Source: Bacteroidales bacterium
GTDB lineage: Bacteria; Bacteroidota; Bacteroidia; Bacteroidales; UBA932
Direction: 5' to 3'
DNA length: 6,904 bases
Assembly (NCBI GenBank): GCA_017471085.1
Contig: JAFUWW010000038.1
Coordinates: forward strand, 1 to 6,904
Shown: piece by piece, positions 1 to 6,607 of the stretch
Layout: each line of letters begins with the position of its first letter
Numbering within the stretch: position 1 is the first letter of the stretch
Notes under the pieces: generated by a model
Told to the model about the DNA's origin: nothing
What the model saw: only the letters and a program-made list of their open reading frames with translations
Database searches by the model: none
Translations under genes and position numbers: made by a program

Positions 1-3000
1 GTAATCATCCGCAACAACCGTCTCAAGAAGCTCATCCAGATCCAGGCTCCGGAAGTGATTCTCCGCAACGAGAAACGTATGCTCCAGGAAGCCGTGGACA
101 GCCTCTTCGACAACTCCAAGAAGTCATCGGCCGTCAAGTCCGACTCCAACCGTGCACTAAAGTCCCTGTCCGACTCCCTCAAGGGCAAGCAGGGCCGATT
201 CCGTCAGAACCTCCTTGGTAAACGTGTAGACTATTCGGCACGTTCCGTTATCGTTGTGGGTCCTGAGCTCAACATGCACGAGTGCGGTCTGCCTAAGTTC
301 ATGGCCGCAGAGCTTTACAAGCCTTTCGTAATCCGCAAGCTCATCGAGCGCGGCATTGTGAAAACCGTAAAGAGCGCAAAGAAGATCGTAGACCGCAGGG
401 ATCCCGTCATCTGGGACATTCTTGAGAACGTGATGAAGGGTCATCCGGTGCTCCTCAACCGTGCACCTACCCTGCACCGTCTGGGTATCCAGGCTTTCCA
501 GCCCCGCATGATCGAGGGTAAGGCCATCCAGCTGCATCCTCTTGCCTGTACCGCTTTCAACGCCGACTTCGACGGTGACCAGATGGCTATCCACCTGCCC
601 CTTGGCAATGCAGCCATCATGGAGGCACAGCTCCTCATGCTTGGTTCCCACAACATCCTCAACCCTGCCAACGGCAGCCCTATCACCGTTCCTTCACAGG
701 ATATGGTCCTGGGTCTTTACTACATCACCAAGGAGCGCCCCGGCGCAAAGGGTGACGGCCAGAAGTTCTATGGCCCCGAGGAAGTTATCATCGCCTATGA
801 CGGCAAGGTCATCGACATGCACGCCCCCATCATGGTCCGCCTGCCCAAGGACAAGCAGGACCTCTCCAAGGGCTATGAGATGGTGAAGACCACCGCCGGC
901 CGAATCATCGTGAACCAGTTCATGCCCGATGAAGTTCCCTACGTGAACGAAGTCCTGGGCAAGAAGGCCCTCCGTACCGTCATCACCAACGTCATCAAGC
1001 ACACCGGTGTCACCCGCACCGCAAAGTTCCTTGATGACATCAAGAACCTTGGTTACGACCAAGCTTTCCGTGCCGGTATCTCCTTCAATCTCGGAGATGT
1101 CCTTGTCCCTCAGGAGAAGACCAGCCTCATCGAAAAAGGCTACTCCGAGGTCGAGAACATCAAGACCAACTACGCAATGGGCTTCATCACCAACAACGAG
1201 CGTTACAACAAGGTGATTGACCTTTGGACCTCCATCGACAATCAGCTTACCGCCGTTGTTAAGAAGCAGATCTCCGCAGACCAGCAGGGCTTCAACCCCG
1301 TGTACATGATGCTGGATTCCGGAGCCCGTGGTTCAACCCAGCAGATCAAGCAGCTCTGCGGCATGCGTGGCCTTATGGCCAAGCCCCAGAAGAGCGGTGC
1401 TGCCGGCGCAGAAATCATCGAGAACCCTATCGTAAGCAACCTTAAGGAAGGCATGTCCGTGCTAGAGTACTTCATCTCCACCCACGGTGCCCGTAAGGGT
1501 CTGGCCGATACCGCCCTCAAGACGGCCGATGCCGGTTACCTGACCCGCCGTCTGGTAGACGTCTCGCACGACGTGATCATCACCGAGGAAGACTGCGGCA
1601 CCCTCCGCGGCCTCATCGCCACCGCCATCAAGAACAAGGACGAAGTGGTGGAATCCCTGGGTGAGAGAATCCTCGGCCGTACCTCCGTGCACGATATCAT
1701 CAACCCGCTCAACGGAGAGCTCATCATCGCCGCCGGCGAAGAAATCCGCGAGGATGTCGCCGCCCTCATCGACACGCTCCCGATCGAGCAGGTTGAAATC
1801 CGTTCGGTGCTCACCTGCGAATCCCGCAAGGGTGTGTGCGCCAAGTGCTACGGACGCAACCTGGCTACTTCCCGCATGGTGGAAACCGGTGAGGTGGTGG
1901 GTGTCATCGCCGCCCAGTCCATCGGTGAACCGGGTACCCAGCTGACCCTGCGTACCTTCCACGTGGGTGGTACCGCTTCCGGTGCCGTGGCCGATTCTTC
2001 CATCGAGTCCAAGTACGAAGGCAAGCTCGCTTTCGACGAACTCCGTACCATCGACCGTGTAAACGAGGACGGCTCCGTGAGCCAGGTGGTCGTGTCCCGT
2101 ATGACGGAACTCCGCATCCAGGACGAGCGCACCGGCATGAACTACTCCCAGTACGACATCCCTTACGGCTCCGTGCTCTATTTCAAGGACGGCGACACCG
2201 TGCACAAGGGAGACCTCATCTGCGAGTGGGATGCCTATAACGCCACCACCATCGTGGAAACGGCCGGTAAGATCCGCTTCGAGAACATGGTCGAAGGCGT
2301 CACCTACAACTCCGAGAATTCCGAGGAACTCTCCTCCACCGACAAGGTGATCATCGAAGGCCGTGACAAGACCAAGACCCCGACCATGCTTATCGTGGAC
2401 GAGAACGGCGAGATCCTGCGTCAGTACAACCTGCCGGTGGGCGCCCATATCATGATGAATGACGGCGACACCGTGAAGGTGGGCGACGTGATCATCAAGA
2501 TCCCTCGCGCCATTGGAAAGGCCAGCGATATCACCGGCGGTCTGCCGCGTGTGACCGAGCTCTTCGAAGCCCGTACTCCTTCCAACCCCGCCATCCTGTC
2601 CGAAATCAACGGCCAGGTGCTCAAGATGGGCGATGTGAAGAGGGGTAAGCGCAAGATCACCGTGAAGAACCGTTCCGGCAAGGAGTGCTCCTACGAGGTG
2701 CCCATGACCAAGCAGATCCTGGTTCAGGAGAACGACTACGTGAAGGCCGGTACCCGTCTGTCCGACGGCGGCATTTCCCCGACCGACATCCTGAACATCC
2801 TCGGTCCCGTGAAGGCGCAGGAGTATATCGTCAATGAAATCCAGGCCGTGTATCGTCTGCAGGGCGTGAAGATCAACGACAAGCACTTCGAGATCATCGT
2901 CCGCCAGATGATGCGCAAGGTCCAGATCAACGATCCCGGCGACACCGAATTCCTCCAGGAGGAACTGGTGGACAAGTTGGAATTCATGGACCGCAACGAC

Positions 3001-3408
3001 TCCATCTTCGGCAAGTTCTATGTAGAGGATGCCGGTGACAGCCTCCGCTTCGAGGAAGGCGACATCATTTCGGCCCGCGACGTGCGCAGCGAGAATGCCT
3101 CGCTGGACCGTCAGGGCATGAAGATGATGGCAGTCCGCGAGGCCCGTCCGGCCACCGCTTCCCAGGTGCTCCAGGGTATTACCCGCGCCGCCCTCAAGAC
3201 CGGTTCCTTCATCTCGGCAGCTTCCTTCCAGGAGACTACCAAGGTGCTTTCGGAAGCCGCCATCAGGGCCCGCGTCGACTACCTCGAAGGCCTGAAGGAG
3301 AACGTCATCTGCGGTCACCTGATTCCGGCCGGCACCGGTCTGGCCCGTTACCAGGATATCGTAGTGGGCTCCAAGGCCGAAGCCGTAGAGGCGATGAACG
3401 ACCTTTAA
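1..3408 (+). CDS. rpoC: DNA-directed RNA polymerase subunit beta' (5'-truncated by window)
   Basis: Largest subunit of RNA polymerase, carrying the catalytic centre. The frame is open from base 1; 1135 residues are visible and, by recalled alignment with E. coli RpoC (about 1407 residues), roughly 270 N-terminal residues are missing, including the N-terminal zinc-binding domain. The first visible residues correspond to the clamp/rudder region. The catalytic NADFDGD motif, whose three Asp bind Mg2+, is at 559-579 (fragment residues 187-193). The bridge-helix region ([17 protein letters not shown]) follows near 1480-1530. The second zinc site is intact: Cys codons at 1594, 1816, 1837 and 1846. 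The trigger-loop N-helix ([20 protein letters not shown]) lies within 1876-1980. An SI3-like insertion, roughly 1990-2510, separates it from the trigger-loop C-helix ([16 protein letters not shown]). The end is also complete ([14 protein letters not shown], then GLKENVI, then TAA at 3406-3408). Identification is essentially certain; no frameshift or internal stop is seen. The gene is probably co-transcribed with an upstream rpoB outside the window. Confidence 0.99.
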   Translation, partial: VIIRNNRLKKLIQIQAPEVILRNEKRMLQEAVDSLFDNSKKSSAVKSDSNRALKSLSDSLKGKQGRFRQNLLGKRVDYSARSVIVVGPELNMHECGLPKFMAAELYKPFVIRKLIERGIVKTVKSAKKIVDRRDPVIWDILENVMKGHPVLLNRAPTLHRLGIQAFQPRMIEGKAIQLHPLACTAFNADFDGDQMAIHLPLGNAAIMEAQLLMLGSHNILNPANGSPITVPSQDMVLGLYYITKERPGAKGDGQKFYGPEEVIIAYDGKVIDMHAPIMVRLPKDKQDLSKGYEMVKTTAGRIIVNQFMPDEVPYVNEVLGKKALRTVITNVIKHTGVTRTAKFLDDIKNLGYDQAFRAGISFNLGDVLVPQEKTSLIEKGYSEVENIKTNYAMGFITNNERYNKVIDLWTSIDNQLTAVVKKQISADQQGFNPVYMMLDSGARGSTQQIKQLCGMRGLMAKPQKSGAAGAEIIENPIVSNLKEGMSVLEYFISTHGARKGLADTALKTADAGYLTRRLVDVSHDVIITEEDCGTLRGLIATAIKNKDEVVESLGERILGRTSVHDIINPLNGELIIAAGEEIREDVAALIDTLPIEQVEIRSVLTCESRKGVCAKCYGRNLATSRMVETGEVVGVIAAQSIGEPGTQLTLRTFHVGGTASGAVADSSIESKYEGKLAFDELRTIDRVNEDGSVSQVVVSRMTELRIQDERTGMNYSQYDIPYGSVLYFKDGDTVHKGDLICEWDAYNATTIVETAGKIRFENMVEGVTYNSENSEELSSTDKVIIEGRDKTKTPTMLIVDENGEILRQYNLPVGAHIMMNDGDTVKVGDVIIKIPRAIGKASDITGGLPRVTELFEARTPSNPAILSEINGQVLKMGDVKRGKRKITVKNRSGKECSYEVPMTKQILVQENDYVKAGTRLSDGGISPTDILNILGPVKAQEYIVNEIQAVYRLQGVKINDKHFEIIVRQMMRKVQINDPGDTEFLQEELVDKLEFMDRNDSIFGKFYVEDAGDSLRFEEGDIISARDVRSENASLDRQGMKMMAVREARPATASQVLQGITRAALKTGSFISAASFQETTKVLSEAAIRARVDYLEGLKENVICGHLIPAGTGLARYQDIVVGSKAEAVEAMNDL

Positions 3409-3427
3409 CGGTTCATTTACAGAGAGA

Positions 3428-3457
3428 GGGCCCTGCAATCCGCAGGGCCCTTTTTTT
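3428..3457 (+). terminator. Intrinsic (Rho-independent) terminator of rpoC
   Basis: A perfect 9-bp GC-rich stem (GGGCCCTGC at 3428-3436 pairing with GCAGGGCCC at 3442-3450) with a 5-nt loop (AATCC) is followed directly by seven T residues at 3451-3457, then CTTTTG. It starts 19 bases after the rpoC stop. It should end the rpoBC transcript and insulate the downstream gene, which has its own promoter overlapping the end of the T-rich tail. Confidence 0.95.
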
Positions 3458-3459
3458 CT

Positions 3460-3490
3460 TTTGAGAAATCCCCCAAATGGTGTATATTCG
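3460..3490 (+). promoter_or_regulatory. Bacteroidota-type promoter for the phosphatase-peptidase fusion gene
   Basis: TTTG at 3460-3463 matches the Bacteroidota -33 element. TATATTCG at 3483-3490 matches the -7 element TAnnTTTG at all but one position (C for T). The spacer is 19 bases, as expected for the primary sigma factor of this phylum. The -33 element lies in the last T-rich bases after the rpoC terminator. A transcript should start about 4-6 bases after the -7 box, essentially at the ATG at 3494, which predicts a leaderless or nearly leaderless mRNA. There is no Shine-Dalgarno sequence. The match is by eye; the start site is inferred. Confidence 0.65.
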
Positions 3491-3493
3491 CGT

Positions 3494-5698
3494 ATGAAAC
3501 GAATCCTGCCTTTTCTCCTGACCACCCTGGTCTCCCTGGCCCTGTTGCCGGATGCCCTTGCCCAGCCCAAGGCTTATCTGAGTGTCGATGACCTTCCCGA
3601 CGCCGTGAAATTCCTGGAAGCGCCGCCGGAAGCCGGATCACCCGGCTTTGCCAGGGACGAGGCCATGCATCTGTGGGGAAAGACGTTCCGCAGCGGTCCC
3701 AGAGGCCTCCGTGCCGTCAGGGAGGGAACCACCAATGTGGATTCCATGGCGGCCATGTTCAGCGGCGCCTTCGGCCGGCCCCTTTCCAGGGAGACCACGC
3801 CGCTCACAATGACTTTGCTGGAACGGAGCATCCGCACCTTCAGGAGCACGGCGACCAAGCCCAAGAAGGCGTTTCACCGCACCCGCCCCTTCGTGTATTA
3901 CAACGAGGGGACGCTGATTCCGGAGTACGAGGAGGAAGAGCGGACCACGGGCTCCTACCCGTCCGGCCATTCCGTGCGGGGATGGGGGATGGCGATGGTA
4001 CTTGCCCAGCTGAATCCAGAAAGGCAGGACACGCTGCTGAAGGCGGGATACGAGTGGGGGGAAAGCCGCGTGATTGCGGGCTACCACTGGCAGAGCGACG
4101 TGGAGGCTTCGCGCCTGCTCTCATCGGCCTGTTTTGTCCGGATGCAGGCATGCCCGGAGTATATAGCCGATTTCGAGGCTGCCCGGAGGGAACTTTACCC
4201 CGTTCAGGACGATGAAACCCTTCTGAGGAACTGGATCCGCACCATCTCCTCCGACGAGTTCGGCGGGCGCAAGCCGATGACTCCCTATGAGGATGTCACG
4301 GTCCATTATCTGGCGGGGCAGCTGGAAGGCATGGGACTCCAGCCCGCCTTTGACGGCAGCTGGTTCCAGCCTTTCCAGATGATTTCCGTCACCAGTACGC
4401 CGGAGAAGAGCCAGGTGAAGGTGAAGGGAAAGCGCAGGGCGGTGCTCCGCTACCCTGAAGACCTGGTGGTCTGGACGGCCCGTGCGACGGACAAAGTGGC
4501 CCTGGACAAGGCGGAATTCGTTTTCTGCGGGTTCGGCATCCATGCGCCGGAATACGGATGGAACGACTATGAGGGGGTCGATGTCCGCGGCAAGATCGTG
4601 GTGGCCCTGGTGAACGACCCCGGTTACTACGATGCTTCCCTTTTCCGAGGCCGCAACATGACCTATTACGGTCGTTGGCTGTACAAGTTCGAGGAAGCCC
4701 TCCGGCAAGGCGCCGCCGGCTGCCTGGTGGTGCATAATACGGAGGCGGCGAGCTACGGCTGGCATGTCTGCGTGAACGGCCATCTGGAAGGGAATCTGGC
4801 CCTCTACGACCCTGAAACCCGCAATGCGGGAGAACTGGGCGTGAAAGGATGGATCCACGAGGACGGCTGCCGGAAGCTTTTCCAGGCAGCCGGAATGGAC
4901 ATGGACGCCGCCGTGGCTGCCGCCAGGCATCCTGGATTCAAGGCCTTCCCGCTGAAGGTGCGCGGCGATATCGACCTGAATGTCAGTTACGAGATTCAGG
5001 AGACCCGCAATGTGGGAGCCATCCTTCCCGGAAGGGACCTTGCTGACGAGGCCGTGGTGTTGAACGGCCACTGGGACCACCTGGGAATCGGCGTGCCCGA
5101 TGAAACCGGGGACGATATCTATAATGGAGCCGCCGACAATGCCTCCGGTATGGCCGCCGTGCTGCTTCTTGCCAAGAAATTCAGGGAACTGCCGTCGGCG
5201 CCCCGCCGCTCGGTCCTTTTCCTCTTTCCTTCGTCGGAGGAAAGCGGCCTTTTCGGGTCGCAGTACTATTGCGAGCACCCTGCCGTGCCGATGGAAAAGA
5301 CGGTCGCCTGCCTCAATTTCGAGAGCATCGGCCCGGCGGAATATACTACCGACGTTTCCGTCTTGGGAGGAGGGGAGAGCCGTCTGGACGATTACTATGT
5401 GGCCGCTGCTGCCGCCCAGGGACGCACCATCTTCTTTGACGATGACAACTCCGACGGCTGGTTCTTCCGGTCCGACCACTATAATTTTGTGAAGAAGGGC
5501 GTTCCTGCCGTGGTCTGGGAGAACGGGCTGCATCCAGCCCAGCCTGCCATTCCGCAGAAATATCCCATGCCGTTGTGGTATCACAAGCCCTGCGACGAGT
5601 ATCATGAAGACTGGGACCTCACGGGAACCCTCGCCAACGTGAATCTGCTGTTCAGCGTCGGCATGTCCCTCTCCAATACGGAGGATATGCTTCGGTAG
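3494..5698 (+). CDS. Exported class A acid phosphatase (PAP2) fused to PA-domain M28 zinc peptidase
   Basis: A two-enzyme fusion of 734 residues. The ATG at 3494 is chosen because it begins a good signal peptide (KR, hydrophobic core, ALA|Q cleavage near residue 23); an upstream in-frame TTG at 3461 would bury it. The N-terminal half (about 28-235) carries the complete phosphatase signature of class A non-specific acid phosphatases: K124-X6-R131-P132, PSGH at 156-159, and S191-R192-X5-H198-X3-D202, with H198 the expected nucleophile and H159 the acid/base. From about 239 an M28 metallopeptidase begins (LLRNWIRTISSDEFGGR). It has a probable PA insert around 320-440, then the metal-binding set H526-x-D528, bridging D548, E582-E583, E610 and H662 (SDHYNF). 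E610 replaces the usual Asp ligand. Both active sites look intact, so both phosphomonoester hydrolysis and aminopeptidase-type peptide cleavage are possible. The peptidase half has no signal peptide of its own, which argues for a real fusion. Site of action: periplasm or cell surface. Natural substrates are unknown. Confidence 0.92.
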   Translation: MKRILPFLLTTLVSLALLPDALAQPKAYLSVDDLPDAVKFLEAPPEAGSPGFARDEAMHLWGKTFRSGPRGLRAVREGTTNVDSMAAMFSGAFGRPLSRETTPLTMTLLERSIRTFRSTATKPKKAFHRTRPFVYYNEGTLIPEYEEEERTTGSYPSGHSVRGWGMAMVLAQLNPERQDTLLKAGYEWGESRVIAGYHWQSDVEASRLLSSACFVRMQACPEYIADFEAARRELYPVQDDETLLRNWIRTISSDEFGGRKPMTPYEDVTVHYLAGQLEGMGLQPAFDGSWFQPFQMISVTSTPEKSQVKVKGKRRAVLRYPEDLVVWTARATDKVALDKAEFVFCGFGIHAPEYGWNDYEGVDVRGKIVVALVNDPGYYDASLFRGRNMTYYGRWLYKFEEALRQGAAGCLVVHNTEAASYGWHVCVNGHLEGNLALYDPETRNAGELGVKGWIHEDGCRKLFQAAGMDMDAAVAAARHPGFKAFPLKVRGDIDLNVSYEIQETRNVGAILPGRDLADEAVVLNGHWDHLGIGVPDETGDDIYNGAADNASGMAAVLLLAKKFRELPSAPRRSVLFLFPSSEESGLFGSQYYCEHPAVPMEKTVACLNFESIGPAEYTTDVSVLGGGESRLDDYYVAAAAAQGRTIFFDDDNSDGWFFRSDHYNFVKKGVPAVVWENGLHPAQPAIPQKYPMPLWYHKPCDEYHEDWDLTGTLANVNLLFSVGMSLSNTEDMLR

Positions 5699-5701
5699 GG
5701 G

Positions 5702-6463
5702 CTACTCTACGGTTACGGCCGCCTCATTTGCAGGCTGCTCCAGCAGGGCTTTCTGGAACTGGACCTCCACCCAGGCTTTCTGGAACTGGGCCTGGTACTC
5801 CGGATTCTTTTTCAGGTATTCGTATACGGAGGCGGCCACCATCTTGCCGGCTGCCACGTCGCTTGCCCAGTGAACTCCCACAATCAGGCGGGAGATTCCG
5901 CCCTGTTCGGCCCTGCGCTGGAGGGCTTCGGTGCGCTCCGGGTACAAATCGGCCAGAATGTAAGCCAGGCCGAAATAATTGGCGGTATGGCCGGAGGGGT
6001 AGGAATAATTGGTCTTGAGCCATCCTTCGGCCTCGGGCGTAAGGGTGTGGCTGCTGAAGTAGACGAAGGGGCGCGTACGCTTGTAGTAAGCCTTGGCCTC
6101 ATTGCTCCCGGAGGAACCGAAGCACTCGATGGAGCGCTTCAGCAGCAGATAGGTTTCCGGCATCGACTCTTTTGTGATGTAGAAACCCAGGGCGTCGGCA
6201 AATTTAGCTCCCAGGTCAGAGAAACTGGCATCGGCCACGGCCTGGGCAGCCCTTTCAGGGTTCTCCGTCCGCAGGCGGAAGTATTCCCAGTAGGCAATCT
6301 TGTCCATCAGGAACTCGATGGTCCCTTCTTCCGGCGGCGGAGGCAGCAGGCGGATGCTGCTCCTCACTTCTTCCTGGGAGAGGTACGGCTTATACTCCTG
6401 TGCGCAGACCAGACAGCAGGAAACGACGGAAACGGCAATGCTCAGCAATACTTTCTTGATCAT
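5702..6463 (-). CDS. Exported class A non-specific acid phosphatase (PAP2 family)
   Basis: Secreted phosphomonoesterase of 253 residues, the usual size for class A bacterial acid phosphatases (PhoN-like). All three motif blocks are present: K124-X6-R131-P132, SYPSGH with H159, and S191-R192-X5-H198-X3-D202. H198 is the expected phospho-acceptor. The chosen ATG (complement of 6461-6463) begins MIKKVLLSIAVSVVS, a signal peptide. Cleavage is either at VCA|Q after residue 21 or, less likely, as a lipoprotein at Cys16 (VVSC). In-frame Met codons further upstream, up to 6592, would read through the 16-bp repeats and hide the signal peptide. The protein is a paralogue of the N-terminal half of the convergent fusion; the catalytic residues have the same numbering in both. 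The stop is 3 bases from the fusion gene's stop, leaving no room for a separate terminator. The C-terminus carries a 9-residue duplication (QFQKAWVEV/QFQKALLEQ). It likely scavenges phosphate from organic phosphates; the substrate is not evident. No Shine-Dalgarno sequence precedes the start. Confidence 0.93.
   Translation of the reverse strand: MIKKVLLSIAVSVVSCCLVCAQEYKPYLSQEEVRSSIRLLPPPPEEGTIEFLMDKIAYWEYFRLRTENPERAAQAVADASFSDLGAKFADALGFYITKESMPETYLLLKRSIECFGSSGSNEAKAYYKRTRPFVYFSSHTLTPEAEGWLKTNYSYPSGHTANYFGLAYILADLYPERTEALQRRAEQGGISRLIVGVHWASDVAAGKMVAASVYEYLKKNPEYQAQFQKAWVEVQFQKALLEQPANEAAVTVE
5747..5789 (-). repeat. 27-bp in-frame duplication in the acid phosphatase C-terminus
   Basis: The 16-mer GGCTTTCTGGAACTGG occurs at 5747-5762 and again at 5774-5789, a 27-base (nine-codon) offset. 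In the protein it gives two successive nine-residue units, QFQKAWVEV and QFQKALLEQ, just before the end. It lies outside the catalytic domain, after the last motif by about 30 residues. The second unit has diverged beyond the 16-mer. It looks like a slippage duplication that extended the tail. Confidence 0.8.
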
Positions 6464-6493
6464 AGGGGCTTGTTGTTTTAAAGAGGATTCCGG

Positions 6494-6548
6494 CTTGATG
6501 TATTTCGGACTTGATGTATTTCGGGCTTGATGTATTTCGGGCTTGATG
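6494..6548. repeat. 16-bp tandem repeat in the leader of the acid phosphatase gene
   Basis: There are three full units and one partial: CTTGATGTATTTCGGA at 6494-6509, CTTGATGTATTTCGGG at 6510-6525 and again at 6526-6541, then CTTGATG at 6542-6548. The flanking TTCCGG at 6488-6493 may be a worn end of a further unit. On the minus strand it lies between the probable -7 box (6570-6577) and the start codon (6461-6463), so it should be in the 5' untranslated leader. Sixteen is not a multiple of three, so copy-number changes would shift any reading frame, consistent with a non-coding region. Nearly identical units suggest recent slippage. Confidence 0.9.
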
Positions 6549-6569
6549 GCAACGATTTGACTCTTGTTG

Positions 6570-6577
6570 CAAAAATA
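6570..6577 (-). promoter_or_regulatory. Probable -7 promoter box of the acid phosphatase gene
   Basis: Read on the minus strand, this is TATTTTTG, an exact match to the Bacteroidota -7 consensus TAnnTTTG, in an A/T-rich patch. No good TTTG is found at the expected -33 distance (about 6597-6601), so the promoter may be weak or activator-dependent. Transcription from it would give a leader of about 100 bases containing the 16-bp repeats. The first 63-bp unit starts about 30 bases upstream of this box, where an activator or repressor could bind. Confidence 0.5.
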
Positions 6578-6607
6578 AGCATTTTTGTCCAATTACGTTC
6601 TTGGAAA

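Noticed and set aside
3461..3493. An earlier in-frame TTG start for the fusion gene.
   Set aside because: It overlaps the promoter's -33 element and adds polar residues before the signal peptide; ATG 3494 gives a standard one.
1462..3570. A 702-codon open frame on the minus strand opposite rpoC.
   Set aside because: It lies antisense to highly conserved rpoC codons, has low-complexity His/Gly/Asp/Val-rich composition, runs through the terminator, and shows no recognisable domain. Long antisense frames are expected under GC-rich codon use.
4121..5605. A 494-codon minus-strand open frame opposite the fusion gene.
   Set aside because: It is a shadow of the conserved phosphatase-peptidase reading frame; no motifs, signal peptide or plausible start context.
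5680..5730. Bidirectional terminator between the convergent genes.
   Set aside because: Only weak short pairings such as GTAG/CTAC are present and there is no T tract on either strand.
5870..6481. A 203-codon plus-strand open frame opposite the acid phosphatase.
   Set aside because: The minus-strand frame carries all catalytic motifs and a signal peptide; this frame has no recognisable feature.
6464..6592. N-terminal extension of the minus-strand phosphatase to an ATG at 6592.
   Set aside because: The added residues come from the -7 box and the 16-bp repeats and would mask the signal peptide.
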